NCBI GenBank assembly: GCA_026874595.1
Contig: CM049309.1
Location: forward strand, 26,041,033 to 26,105,032
Reading direction: 5' to 3'
DNA: 64,000 nucleotides
From: Sipunculus nudus
Taxonomy: Eukaryota; Annelida; Sipuncula; Golfingiida; Sipunculidae
Below, one piece after another: positions 1 to 11,904 of this stretch (the first letter of the stretch is position 1; each line of letters starts with the position of its first letter). Under the pieces are notes generated by a model. The model was not told where the DNA came from, made no database searches, and saw only the letters and a program-made list of their open reading frames with translations. The translations under genes were made by a program, and so were the position numbers.

Positions 1-785
1 GTTCAGCTTCCGGTAAAATGGCAAAATTCACAGGTACCACAAATTTGAACAAAATTCAGAGAGATTGTTTCTGGTTAAGTAAACCTATTCCACGTTGGAG
101 GATTTCATCCAGAACCAAGACTTTGTCCAGATTTGATTGGCTGGTACACATGACAGAATGGACTGAATTTTATCAACAACTCAAATTTAGTAATGCATGT
201 TGTTTTTATTCTCTGCTGAAAAATTGGGACTGACTGTGGCAGAAATACTGTGCTTTTACTGAGATCTACAAGTTTTAGTCACAGGGGATTTCCCAGTGTG
301 TGACGTCACTGCTGAGTTGACAGTGCTCATAGATGAGGCAATAGTTTTTGAATAAATGACACAACCTCATGTTTTAGTGGGAAAATATATAGAAAAAAAT
401 GTTTTTCCTCCAGGAATTGGTCTCATTTTATATAAAATCTATATTATTTTTTTTCATTACCGATTATGTTATATGATAATATAATGAGATTTGGAATACG
501 TCTGCTTGAACTGAAGGGTTTATTTCTGTGAAATACTAAAGATTTTGGCAGGACAGTTTCAAAGAAGAATATTATTAAACGTTTTTTAGTTTTTTCCTTA
601 TAAAATCTAAGTCAATGCAAATAGCTAAAAAATAAGCTCAATTTGAGAATCCAGCTTTTATAGATGACTGATATTTTACTTAAAAATTTGCTGATGCTAG
701 CTTCATGAGATAGTATGGGTTAATGTACAGACCATGCAGGCTGGATGTCAAACCATAGCATTAGCTTACAGGTTTGCTAAAAATA
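1..785 (+). repeat. Family C element, 3' part with terminus
   Basis: The right-hand part (about 500-785) matches the 3' portions of family C at 51200-51488 and 54300-54573: the block with TATAAAATCTAAG, then a 'gatgctagct' block, then a terminus TTACAGGTTTGCTAAAAA at 766-783. That terminus is a diverged form of CACAGGTTCGCTAAAAA. The left part (1-120) aligns more loosely with the C internal segment containing 'aacttcctgtaactcggcc'. The 5' end lies outside the window. The short open frames here are unremarkable and read through repeat. Confidence 0.6.
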
Positions 786-1137
786 CAAGTGGCGGCACTA
801 GTTTACTGGAACTGACAAAACTACTCATGGTCAATATTCAAGGCAAGATTCATTGCAATCCATCCATTAATCATCATGATACTGGAGGTTTTGCATCAAA
901 TTTTAAATTATGCTGGGGGGGGGGGTACTTACAAACCCAAAAGCTCTGAGGATATAGGTGGCAGTGAGCTAATTAAGGGTTCCAGGAAGATTTTTACTGA
1001 CCTCCCAGGAAAGTAACTTCTAGGGTCAGCAGTTACGATTTATGCCTTGCTAACTGATGCCGTCATCCAGCCGAACAGACAACAGACAAAGCACCACTCC
1101 TATACCTGAGTTGACTTTCATTTAGCTGAGCTAAAAA
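786..1137 (+). repeat. Family A core unit with A 3' terminus
   Basis: It begins directly after the C terminus with an AAATACAAGTGG variant of the A-core start and carries the A-core order of motifs: 'ctggaactga', an 11-G run (915-925) before 'tactt', and 'gttacgattt'. It ends at TTTAGCTGAGCTAAAAATGG, a one-base variant of the A terminus TCAGCTGAGCTAAAAA. This is a diverged, solitary core plus tail. Confidence 0.65.
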
Positions 1138-1149
1138 TGGATAAAAATG

Positions 1150-1343
1150 GACAAGGCCTACAGGTCTAATGTGAACCTGTGCAATGAGATTACACCAGGT
1201 ATAATGCTTCAATGCTGGACCATTACTTTTCAAGAACATGTGGAACATGTATATGAACAATGCAAGTACTAAACACTTAGAACAAGAAACAATTAAACAA
1301 ACATCACTGCTGAAATTCTAGCATGGGTGCACACAACACAAAA
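1150..1343 (+). repeat. Family C 5' terminus
   Basis: It opens with ACAAGGCCTACAGG (other copies have the hairpin GGCCTACAGGCC), followed by GTGAACCTGTGC, the C box. It then matches the 5' segments at 31976-32150, 38281-38480 and 48070-48250 almost throughout, including 'ccaggtataatgcttcaa' and 'catgggtgcacacaaca'. The C sequence stops at 'acacaacacaaaa', where a family B element begins, so this C copy is interrupted. Confidence 0.75.
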
Positions 1344-2528
1344 ACTAGAATACAGGTAGTCAACAAGCCACTACGTGTATCCGCCAAAATCAGAGTAGGA
1401 CGGGTGAAGTGAGGCATGGATTGAGTGGCATGGGGAAATAGAGTGAGGTGTGTTGCATAATAGCCTGGATGTCTGCAGCCGAAATGTGTATGTAGGTTGC
1501 ACCACCTACCACAAAATCCAGAAAGCTGTCCAATATGTGTAAACATGCAAAGTTTTAGGCAGACAAGTCAAACCACTACTCAGATATGAGTGATTTTAGC
1601 CCACAGCAGACAAACAGAAGGACGCTGTGCAAAAATGGTGGCAGGTGGCGCCACCGATTGTGTGTATGATTAAAAGCTACGTGAGATCTACACACATGCA
1701 AAATTTCAGGGGGATATGTGAAACCAGTCCTGAGATATAAGCCTGAATGTTTGCAGCATATACATAAATGTAGGTGGCGCCACCTGCCACAAAATAGAGA
1801 AAGCTATCCAAGATGTATAAACCTGAAAATTTTAGGGAGATATGTCAAACCACTGCCGAGATATGAATGATTTTATTCCATGGCAAACCAACGGAGGGAC
1901 ACTGTGCAAAAATGATTGCAGGTGGCGCCACCATTTTTTGTATGATAAAAAGCTGTGTGAGATCTATAAACATGCAAAATTTTTGCCCAATTAGTCAAAT
2001 AGTTCCCCAAGATATGAGCTTGGATGTCTGCAGTGTAAATGTAAATGTAGGTGGTGCCACCTGTCATGAAATCAAGAAAGCTGTCCATGATGTATACACA
2101 TGCAAAATTTCAGGTGGATAAGTCCAACCAATGCAGAGATATGAGTGTTTTTATCCCAAGGCAGATGAACGGATGGATGCTGTGCAAAAATGGTTACAGG
2201 TGGCGCCACCATTTTTTGTGTATGTTATAAAGCAATCCAAGGGCTACATTTGTATAAATTTTATTTCCTGATCTGTCAAACGGCTCCCGAGATATGAGGG
2301 TTTATGTGTGGAAACAGACGCACAAATGGACGCTGGATAGAGAGGAAAGGTCAGAGGTCAACACAAATTGGTTATGCACTAGTTCACATGTGACTTAATA
2401 ATTGGTGTAAGTTTTGGAAAAATTGGTCCATTATTCTCAGAGGAGCACTTTGGAAACGAACTTGGCGGCGGCGGAGGAACCGGTCAAAACATAGTATCCA
2501 TAAAACTTCGTTTTGGCGGATACAAAAA
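1344..2528 (+). mobile_element. Full-length family B element (Helentron-like, non-autonomous)
   Basis: The 5' end is ACTAGAATACAGG followed by a degenerate hairpin (GTAGTC...ccACTAC) and the box GTATCCGCCAAAAT at 1378-1391. The 3' end holds a GGC microsatellite (2464-2475) and the terminal hairpin from GTATCC to TTTTGGCGGATACAAA near 2523. The box and the terminus are reverse complements. Between them lie alternating half-units of about 131 and 149 bp, each centred on GGTGGCGCCACC or a C-to-T variant. No transposase or other coding potential is visible. Placement in the HINE/pearl type is inference from the architecture. Confidence 0.7.
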
Positions 2529-2826
2529 TACAGGTGGCTCCACCAGTCTGCAGAAACTAATAAGAACACTTAATGGTCAATATCCATGCAAAGAATCATG
2601 ATGATCTCCGCATTAGTTGTTCAGATACTTCAGCTTTTGTATCAAATTGTCCATTATTCTGAGGGATACTTCAGAGTCCTACAGCTTGAAGGATATGGGT
2701 ATCAGAGACCTAATTTCAAGTTTCCACAGGCACTTTTCATGGGCCTCCTTGCATGACAAGAATGAATATTCTAGGTCCAGTTGTACTTTGTACCCTGTTG
2801 ACAGATAACCACATCTTTAAAGGTCT
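2529..2826 (+). repeat. Family A core unit
   Basis: A single A-core copy starts at the B element's last bases (ACAAAAATACAGGTGG) and runs through 'accagtctgcagaaact', 'ccattattctgaggg', 'gggtatcagagacct' and 'accctgttgacagat'. It ends where a new A 5' terminus begins. Several small reading frames cross it, but the same frames are broken in the other A units. Confidence 0.7.
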
Positions 2827-3575
2827 CAAACAAGGGACCTATGGGTCACGACGCTCAGCTGTTATATATGATAAAAAAATATTATTTAGAAATGAAGCAC
2901 ATGCTGGTTTTGTGTGGTAATAAATATAAGCTGTATTATGAGTTGTTGTTGTTTAGCTTATGTATGATTTTGATAGTACCTTTGGAGACAGGGAAGAGGA
3001 TTGATTTCATTTATTTTATTAACAAATGGAGTACTACTGTCACACAGATTTTGACTTTGCCATATAACTTATAAGCAGAACATATAATATAAGAGTTTAA
3101 CTATTTATTAAAAAAATTTCAAATATTGTCCCAAATATAATTTTTATTAAAAATAATAAGAGAATCATATGATTTTTTAAAATGAAATATAACTGATATG
3201 ATTATTAAAATAATATTAAAGAATATATTCATGAATGCATTCATGAATACATTTTGAAAGTATTTGCACGAGTATTCATATACTTTCATTTTTACCTGAA
3301 TTCCCATTCTTTATGCAAGAAATTACATAATGGAGTACATAATCATATTCGTATTTAAATACAATTACAAAGTATTCGCACCATGTCTGATATTTATTCA
3401 GTTTTCACCAAACAATGATGTTGAGAATCCAGAATATAGAATATAAAATTCACACATTTAAATAATGATCATAAGTACCTGGTTTTATGGCTTTTATTTA
3501 TATTAAAAAATTACTGTAAAAAATTCATTTTGGACTAATTTCACATCAATGTACACACTAGACACAGAAGGAATC
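2827..3575 (+). repeat. Family A 5' terminus followed by AT-rich unassigned DNA
   Basis: Positions 2827-2862 read AAACAAGGGACCTATGGGTC then ACGACGCTCAGCTG. This is the A leader, its hairpin (consensus GACCCATGGGTC) and its box GCTCAGCTGA. The following ~700 bp is very AT-rich and matches no other part of the window that I can see, apart from the palindrome listed separately. No coding signal was found. Confidence 0.5.
3226..3249. repeat. Perfect 24-bp palindrome
   Basis: The sequence is symmetric about ATGCAT at its centre: TATTCATGAA then TGCATTCATGAATA. Every base pairs with its partner. It lies in AT-rich unassigned DNA and could extrude as a cruciform or bind a dimeric factor; no function is shown. 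Confidence 0.85.
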
Positions 3576-5445
3576 TAGATTAATATTATCAACTGCATCT
3601 TTGTCTATCATTAATTTCCTTCATATAATCCTTAATGATTATTAATGAATAATATGATTTACTTCTTTATCATTAAAAATGAACTGAAAAATGCCATAGG
3701 TGCCTGCTTGGTGTTATTTGGAATATGTGACATTCTACCCATCGATATAAGATTCTTATATCATCAGTAACTGCAAGTTAATTTCCTGTTATTATAAACT
3801 AACAAATTCCTTTTCTATTTTTCTTTAATTTGTTATTAAAAACCAATAAAAATTTATTAATTTATTGTTTATTGTTATGTTGTTGGTTAAAACTACTAGA
3901 TGAGTTGGGTTGAACACCTGGATCAACTGTGGCTGGCCATAAGCTGCCTGGATTCTCCCCTCAAGGGTGCATAATTTGATGAAAGGTCAACAAGGTCAAC
4001 ATACAGGTGACTCAAGAGGGGCTGGAGAGAGCCAAAGTCTGACAGGGTCTTATAAAAAACATTAATAAAAGCTACAATATTTGGCAATTTCTTTCAGCTT
4101 TCTAAACTAAAAAGCTGAAATCCTTATGTGTGCATGATATGAAAATTATATCAACAATGCTCACGGGAAACAAACGTGCCATGGTCACAATTGGGCAAAA
4201 TTTAAGGTACTAATTTTATATTTATACTAATAACTTATAAAATTTGAAAAATTCAGAACTAATTTTGGGTATTCAATTGAATCTTTATTAAATAATGTTA
4301 CATCCCTGACAAAAAAAATTTCTAGCTTCAGCAATGCCCTTGTTAAGGGAGTAAATATATTTCTTGATTTTTTACAAAGTGCATTATGTTTGGGCCCATA
4401 ACTTAAAAAAAAATACACAATACTGACATCATTTCTGGCATGTGCATAGTGAATGCATAGAAAAATATGTATATTATATATGATCAAAGTCAGATCAGTG
4501 GTTTTGATATTAGGCAGTCTTAAAGTGTAACATTGGGTTTTTAATAGAAAAATGAAGTTTTTCATTGATATCTCGAAGGAATTAAGTCCTATTGACCAAA
4601 TTCTTGGCATGGTAGGGGATTTTGGAGAAATCTAACTGTATGCCAAATTTAAGGAACTTAGAGCTGAAGCTCGGGAGCTGAGCTCTAGCAAACTGCATAA
4701 CACTAGCAATATGTGACATGGTGCTTGAAAACTTGAATAAAATCTACAGTTTTTGATCAACTGGTTTCAAATTTTTGGTGTTAACAGTTGAAATGCTAAC
4801 AAAAACATGCTGTGAAAATTAAATCCACAGCAGTTACAGCAAAAAAACATGCCATGGTCAAAGTTGGGCAAAATTTAAGGTACCAATTTTTTATTTTTGC
4901 TAATATTTTTAAAAATTTAAAAGATTTTGATCTAATTTAGGGTATACAATTTAATTTTAATTAATAAAAGTAATATTACTGGAAAAAAGTGCTTAGCTTT
5001 AACAAGTTTTGTGTTAAGTGATAAAATTTCTTTCCTGATTATTTACAAAATGCATTATGTTTTGGCCCATAACTTTTTTAAATTAAATAATACAGACCTA
5101 ATTTCTGGCATGTACATAGGAATTATATAGAGGATTATTTATATGAAATATGAGGAAAAACAGATGAGTGGTTTTGATATTAGGCAGTCCTAAAGTGTGA
5201 AAATAGGTTTTTAATAAAAAATTGAGGTTTTTCCTTAATTTCTCAAAGGAATGAAGTCGCAAAGACCCAGTTTTCGGCTTGGTAGGAGATCTTGGGGACA
5301 TCTAACATTATGCTGAATTTTGTATTCCTAGGTCTTACGGTTTCAAAACGTGCCACATCGACGGACGGACGGACGGACAGACGGACGGACGACGGACAAT
5401 GGACCACGACTATAGCTCAGATGACTTATAGTCAGCTGAGCTAAA
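3576..5445 (+). mobile_element. Family D element, copy 1, with A-type 3' terminus
   Basis: This ~1.87-kb unit recurs nearly intact at 23503-25398. Shared landmarks in the same order are 'caactgcatctttgtctatc', 'ggtcaacatacaggtgactc', two internal subrepeats containing 'gccatggtcaaagttgggc', and 'agtggttttgatattaggca'. A GGAC microsatellite follows (about 5362-5390), then the 3' hairpin AGCTCAGATGACT/AGTCAGCTGAGCT with loop TAT, ending in AAAAA. No transposase is visible; the 127-codon minus frame is not conserved in the second copy. Confidence 0.75.
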
Positions 5446-7032
5446 AAAGAGAAAAAAATTAGTAATTTGAAAAAAATAGAGGTGGCACCACCAGTCTGCA
5501 GGAACTGATAAAACAGCTCATGATCAATATGTATGCCGAAAATCATGACCATCAGTGTTGTAGTTATTGAGATACTGCAGTTTTTGTATCAAATTTTCCA
5601 TTATTCTGGGGGGTATTTTGGAGCCATACAGTTTAAAGAATATGGGTAACAGAGACCTAATTTCTGGTTTCCATGGAGACTTTTCATGGGTCTCCTTGTG
5701 TGTCAATGAAGATTCTAGGTCCAGTTTTTATGATTTGTGCCCTGTTAACAGATGTTCATATCTTTAAAGGTCTCAAAAATAGAGAAAAAATTCTTTAAAA
5801 AAAAAAACCCGAACAAATACAGGTTGTGCCACCAGTCTGCAGAAACTGATGAAACACTCCATGATCAATATCCATGCAAACAATTATGGTGATCTCTGCA
5901 TTAGCTGTTCAGATACTTCAGCTTTTGTATCAAATTTTCCATTATTCTGAGCTGTACTTTTGAGTGCCATAGCTCAAAGGATATGGGTAACAGAGACCTA
6001 ATTTCAGGTTTCCATGGAGATTTATCATGGGTCTACCTGTGTGTCAAAAATGAAGATTCTAGGTCCAGTCGTTACGATTTGTACCCTGTTGACAGATAGC
6101 TACATCCTTAAAGGTCTCAAAAACTGAGAAAAGAAAATTGTGAAAATTTGAAAAAAATACAGGTGGCGCCACCAGTCTGCAGGAACTGATGGAAAACCTC
6201 TTGATCAATATGTATGCCAAAAAATCATGACCATCAGAGTTGTAGTTATTGAGATGTTGCAGTTTGTTTTTATCAAATTTTCCATTATTCTGGGGGGTTA
6301 TTGGGAGCCCCACAGCTCAAAGGATATGGGTAACAGAGACCTTATTTCAGGTTTCCATGGAGACTTTTCATGGACCTCTCAGTGTGTCAAGAATGAAGAT
6401 TCTAGGTCCAGTCTTTATGATTTGTGCCCTGTTAACAGCTGTTCACATTTTTAAAGGTCTCAAAAATAGACAAAACAATTCGTAAAATTGAAAAATACAG
6501 GTGGGGCCACCAGTCTGCAGAAACTGATAAAACATCTCATGATCAATAAGTATGCCAAAAATCATGACCATCAGTGATGTAGTTAATGAGATTTTGAAGT
6601 TTTTGTATGAAATTTTTTACTATTCTGGGGGTTCTTTGGGGCCCCATAGCTTGAAGGATATGGGTAACAGAGACCTACTTTCTGGTTTTCATGGAGACTT
6701 TTCATAGGTCTCTCAGTGTGTGGAGAATGAAGATTCTAGGTCCAGTCTTTATGATTTGTGCCACGTTAACAGATGACAGCATCCTTAAAGATTTCAAAAA
6801 CAGAGGAAAAAAATGTAAAAAATTGAACAATACAGGTGGCGCCACCAGTCTGCAGGAACTGATGGAACATCTCATCGTCAATATGTATGCCAAAAATCAT
6901 GACCATCAGTGTTGTAGTTATTGAGATAATGAAGTTTTTGTATGAAATTTTTTACTATTCTGGGGGGTACTTTGGGGCCCCATAGCTCGAAGGATATGGG
7001 TAACAGAGACCTAATTTCTGGTTTCCAAGGAG
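5446..7032 (+). repeat. Tandem array of family A core units (period 335-341 bp)
   Basis: CCACCAGTCTGCAG recurs at 5488, 5829, 6169, 6507 and 6842. This gives about 4.6 head-to-tail units starting directly after the D element's tail. Each unit has the GGTGGCGCCACC site (variants GGTGGCACCACC, GGTTGTGCCACC), a G-run before 'tactt' or 'ttatt', 'ggtaacagagacct', 'ttctaggtccag' and 'tttgtgccctgtt'. The last unit is cut off at about 7032 inside 'ggagatttttca', with no 3' terminus. Confidence 0.85.
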
Positions 7033-9476
7033 ATTTTTCAGAAAGCGATTGCATATTTATATGATTATGAACTTATAAACTGATATTGCTTCTTTTCCCT
7101 TTAAACTAACATTGAATATTACTTAGTTTTATTTTGGAATATGGAAGTTTAAAATACATAAGGGCCTAGTTGTGAAATAATGTAACAAACAATTCTTTAA
7201 AGAGTCCTTATCACACAGCGAACATTCACGCTGAACATAAGTACATGTTCGTAAGTACATGTTTGCACAAGTAAACAAATTCTATATCTTAAATACATAA
7301 TTACCTGTTACCTCTTCTATTGATTTTAAATGTTTAAATTTACTAAGTGCCCCGCTGGTCATAATGCTGAGCTGAATCTATATTGGTCAGTGATCTAATT
7401 CTTATCTACTAAGTTTAAGAGAACCTGCATACACAACATCTGAACATCCCAGGTCTAGCGATTACGAATTGTGCCTTGATATATATCACACTGATTATTG
7501 CAGCCTGTCATTCACAAAGAGAAAAAAAAGTCTTACTTTTTTGCATTGTTCATAATCACGATTAATGATGGAACAATAGAGAGTGAAACTAAGATATACC
7601 ATTTCAGCTCTAGTCCATTATAATTGGTAAGCTACATACAGATTAAATTTTCTTACCATTCAGAAAAAAAACCCTGGAAATGTACCGGTTTTGCTTGCAC
7701 AAGATAGGTAAACATAAATGGTGCCATCTGTAGTTTATATACTTGTAAAAGTCACATGATCGTTGTTTGGTAAAGCACATAACAAATCGAAGGTAAAGTT
7801 AAAATAGAGTAGAGACAAATCTTATAATAATTCAGCACACCTCATACTTATTTAGTCATCTTTTTATCATCTCCAATGAATAAGCCATGGAATAAAATGA
7901 GTTATATTTTTTGGCTTGCACAAGTTAGGATAACCTATAGCTTACAAACAAAATACCAGTATAGTGATCAATATTACCACAGAACTTGGGGATGACAGTT
8001 GGGGCAGTTCCTGCTGTATTCGGTTACGGACATAACGTTATATCTGTTGACGTATTCTATATATGGAGTATTTTTCTTAAGGGTAAGGCAGAAGGGGGGG
8101 GGGGGGGGAAGTGTCCTCCCCCTTTCCAGTTGCCACAACTTTTTTATAGGTGTCAGACAATGTTTTGTGCCCTGGAACCCCCCTCCCTTTTTTTTGGACC
8201 CGGGAACCTTTTTTTTACAACTTTGCCATCAGTCCTGGCATGGACTCCTCCATTTTAAATCCTGGATCTGCCCCTATGAGGGTATAAGAAAGTTTAACTG
8301 TAGGTAAACACCTATTGATCATAAATTATACATCATTGAAAAGATTTTTTTGCTTAATACAAGTTTGGCATATAAAGTTGAATGATGTCAATTTATATAA
8401 CCACTCCTTTTCGTTTTTTTCCTAGGGATGAATGTAACTATAAGAATGTATTACTTAAGCAGTATACACCCAGTGGCCATAAATGGCATGTCATACATAA
8501 GCGTAAGGTTTAAGCTATCATTTGAGACCAACTTTGACTGTATACGCTTTGCATATTTAGTAGTATGGGGCTTACAACCACTCTGAAGTCGGTGTCCTTG
8601 AGATGAAAAAAATATATACATCATCTGACATAATACATCCAATTATTCACTGAAAGCTACCACTTTCATACTGCTATCAGGCATTTTTATTACCTACACA
8701 TGTATACCTATCAAGCACACATGGTGAAAATTTGTCACCAAAATGGTACCGATGATCCAAATTTTGGGGTCTGGCTGAAGTACTATATCAGAGGAGATAC
8801 GGAAAATTACAAAAATAGCCTTACGCTATTAATATATAGATTCCCTTCTGTTATCTGAATATTGTGAAAGATAAAACTGTTTTTTTGTAAAGGTTACATT
8901 CCACAATTTTTTTATATGAACGAAATACATGTATTGACCTTTTGTATTTGTAAAGACTGGACATTATGAAGGAGCACCCTCCAGAAAATAAATCCTGAGG
9001 AGTCTGTTAAATAATTCCAAGCAGTCGTACTTGGCTTACATGTCTCCTACCATACTACCCTGGTGGCACATAAAGGGCAGAATGAGAGCCACTTAAAATA
9101 CAAGTAATAACCTCTATAAAATTTATAAACCCCCCATCTCTCCTGATGTACAGCTAAAAAAGGCCTATCACACTGAATGTCCACATTCAGAGACGTGGCA
9201 CCTGCTTCCCCTGGTTAACAGTTACTGCTATAAATCTATCATAACAATAGCCTTCACTAAAAACCATACCACAACTCTTGGATAAGCTCTGTGTTGTTGA
9301 CAGGGTTTATATATTCCAATGTATATTTACATGAAAACCTAAACTAAACATGCAGTGTAACACACGGAAAATATAAACAATTTCCATACATGCCAATACT
9401 GCTCAACTTGATAACATATACAATACACAGAATGATTAAGTAAAGAGGGATTTGTTTTAGTCATCAGGACCACCAA
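7033..9476. other. Unassigned, mostly single-copy-like AT-rich DNA
   Basis: No gene is recognised. A short A-core relic lies at about 7450-7480 ('aggtctagcgattacgaatt'). Positions 8094-8108 are a run of G, followed by an interval rich in C, T and G homopolymers to about 8275, which has the look of an old repeat fragment. Two overlapping frames of 90 and 102 codons across 7986-8307 arise from those homopolymers and are not credible genes. Confidence 0.5.
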
Positions 9477-11904
9477 CAATACCTTCTAAGTAAGGCAAGC
9501 CTGATACCTGAGGTTAAGAAGAAAAGATATTACAATACCTTCTCCTAAGTAAGGCAAGCCTGATACCTGAGGTTAAGAGGAAAAGATATTACAATACCTT
9601 CTCCTAAATATAGGCAAGCCTAACACCTGAGGTTAAGGTGAAATGATATTACAATACCTTCTCCTAAGCAAGGCAAGCCTAACACCTGAGGTTAAGGTGA
9701 AATGATATTACAATACCTTCTCCTCAGTAAGGCAAGCCTAACACCTGAGGTTAAGATGAAAAGATATTACAATACCTTCTCCTAAGTAAGGCAAGCCTAA
9801 CACCTGAGGTTAAGATGAAAAGATATTACAATACCTTCTCCTTGTAAGGCAAGCCTAACACCTGAGGTTAAGATGAAAAGATATTACAATACCTTCTCCT
9901 TGTAGGGCAAGCCTAACACCTGAGGTTACGAAGAAACAATATTACAATACCTCTCCTAAGCAAGGCAAGCCTAACAACTGAGGTTAAGATGAAAAGATAT
10001 TACAATACCTTCTCCTTGTAAGGCAAGCCTAATACCTGAGGTTACGAAGAAACAATATTACAATACCTTCTCCTTGTAAGGCAAGCCTAACACCTGAGGT
10101 TAAGATGAAAAGATATAACAAAACCTTCTCCTAAGCAAGGCAAGCCTAACACCTGAGGTTAAGATGAAAAGATATTACAATACCTTCTCCTTGTAAGGCA
10201 AGCCTACTACCTGAGGTTACGAAGAAACATAATACAATACCTTCTCCTAAGCAAGGCAAGCCTAACACCTGAGGTTAAGATGAAAAGATATTACAATACC
10301 TTCTCCTAAGTAAGGCAAGCCTAACACCTGAGGTTAAGATGAAAAGATATTACAATACCTTCTCCTAAGTGAGGCAAGCCTGATACCTGAGGTTAAGAAA
10401 AAAAGATATTACAATACCTTCTCCTAAGTAAGGCAAGCCTAACACCTGAGGTTAAGATGATAAGAGATTACAATACCTTCTCCTTGTAAGGCAAGCCTAA
10501 CACCTGAGATTAAGATGAAAAGATATTACAATACCTTCTCCTAAGTAAGGCAAGCCTAACACCTGAGGTTAAGATGAAAAGATATTACAATACCTTCTCC
10601 TAAGTAAGGCAAGCCTAACACCTGAGGTTAAGATGAAAAGATATTACAATACCTTCTCCTAAGTGAGGCAAGCCTGATACCTGAGGTTAAGATGATAAGA
10701 GATTACAATACCTTCTCCTAAGTGAGGCAAGCCTAACACCTGAGGTTAAGATGAAAAGATATTACAATACCTTCTCCTAAGCAAGGCAAGCCTAACACCT
10801 GAGGTTAAGATGAAAAGAGATTACAATACCTTCTCCTAAGTAAGGCAAGCCTAACACCTGAGGTTTAGATGATAAGAGATTACAATACCTTCTCCTTGTA
10901 AGGCAAGCCTAACACCTGAGGTTAAGATGAAAAGATATTACAATACCTTCTCCTAAGTAAGGCAAGCCTAACACCTGAGGTTAAGATGAAAAGATATTAC
11001 AATACCTTCTCCTAAGTAAGGAAAGCCTAACACCTGAGGTTAGGATGAAAAGATATTACAATACCTTCTCCTTGTGAGGCAAGCCTACTACCTGAGGTTA
11101 CAAAGAAACAATATTACAATACCTTCTCCTTGTAAGGCAAGCCTACTACCTGAGGTTAAGATGAAAAGATATTACAATACCTTCTCCTAAGTAAGGCAAG
11201 CCTAACACCTGAGGTTAAGATGATAAGAGATTACAATACCTTCTCCTTGTAAGGCAAGCCTAACACCTGAGGTTAAGATGAAAAGATATTACAATACCTT
11301 CTCCTAAGTAAGGCAAGCCTAACACCTGAGGTTAAGATGAAAAGATATTACAATACCTTCTCCTAAGTGAGGCAAGCCTAACACCTGAGGTTAAGATGAA
11401 AAGATATTACAATACCTTCTCCTAAGTAAGGCAAGCCTCCTACCTGTCGTTAAGAAGAAACAATATTACAATACCTTCTCCTAAGCAAGGCAAGCCTAAC
11501 ACCTGAGGTTAAGATGAAAAGATATTACAATACCTTCTCCTAAGTAAGGCAAGCCTAACACCTGAGGTTAAGATGAAAAGATATTACAATACCTTCTCCT
11601 AAGTAAGGCAAGCCTAACACCTGAGGTTTAGATGAAAAGATATTACAATACCTTCTCCTAAGTAAGGCAAGCCTAACACCTGAGGTTAAGATGATAAGAG
11701 ATAACAATACCTTCTCCTTGTAAGGCAAGCCTAACACCTGAGGTTAAGATGAAAAGATATTACAATACCTTCTCCTAAGCAAGGCAAGCCTAACACCTGA
11801 GGTTAAGATGAAAAGATATTACAATACCTTCTCCTTGTAAGGCAAGCCTAACACCTGAGGTTAAGATGAAAAGATATTACAATACCTTCTCCTAAGTAAG
11901 GCAA

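Noticed and set aside
4227-4610. 127-codon minus frame in family D
   Set aside because: The second D copy (23503-25398) breaks the frame to 73 codons, and no domain is recognisable.
5567-6924. Multiple 60-80-codon frames sharing RDLISGFHGDFSW-type segments
   Set aside because: They come from translation of A-core tandem units. Frames start and stop irregularly between units, so they are not a protein family.
7986-8307. Overlapping 90- and 102-codon frames as a gene
   Set aside because: They are built on G, C and T homopolymer runs, give low-complexity products in two frames at once, and have no supporting signals.
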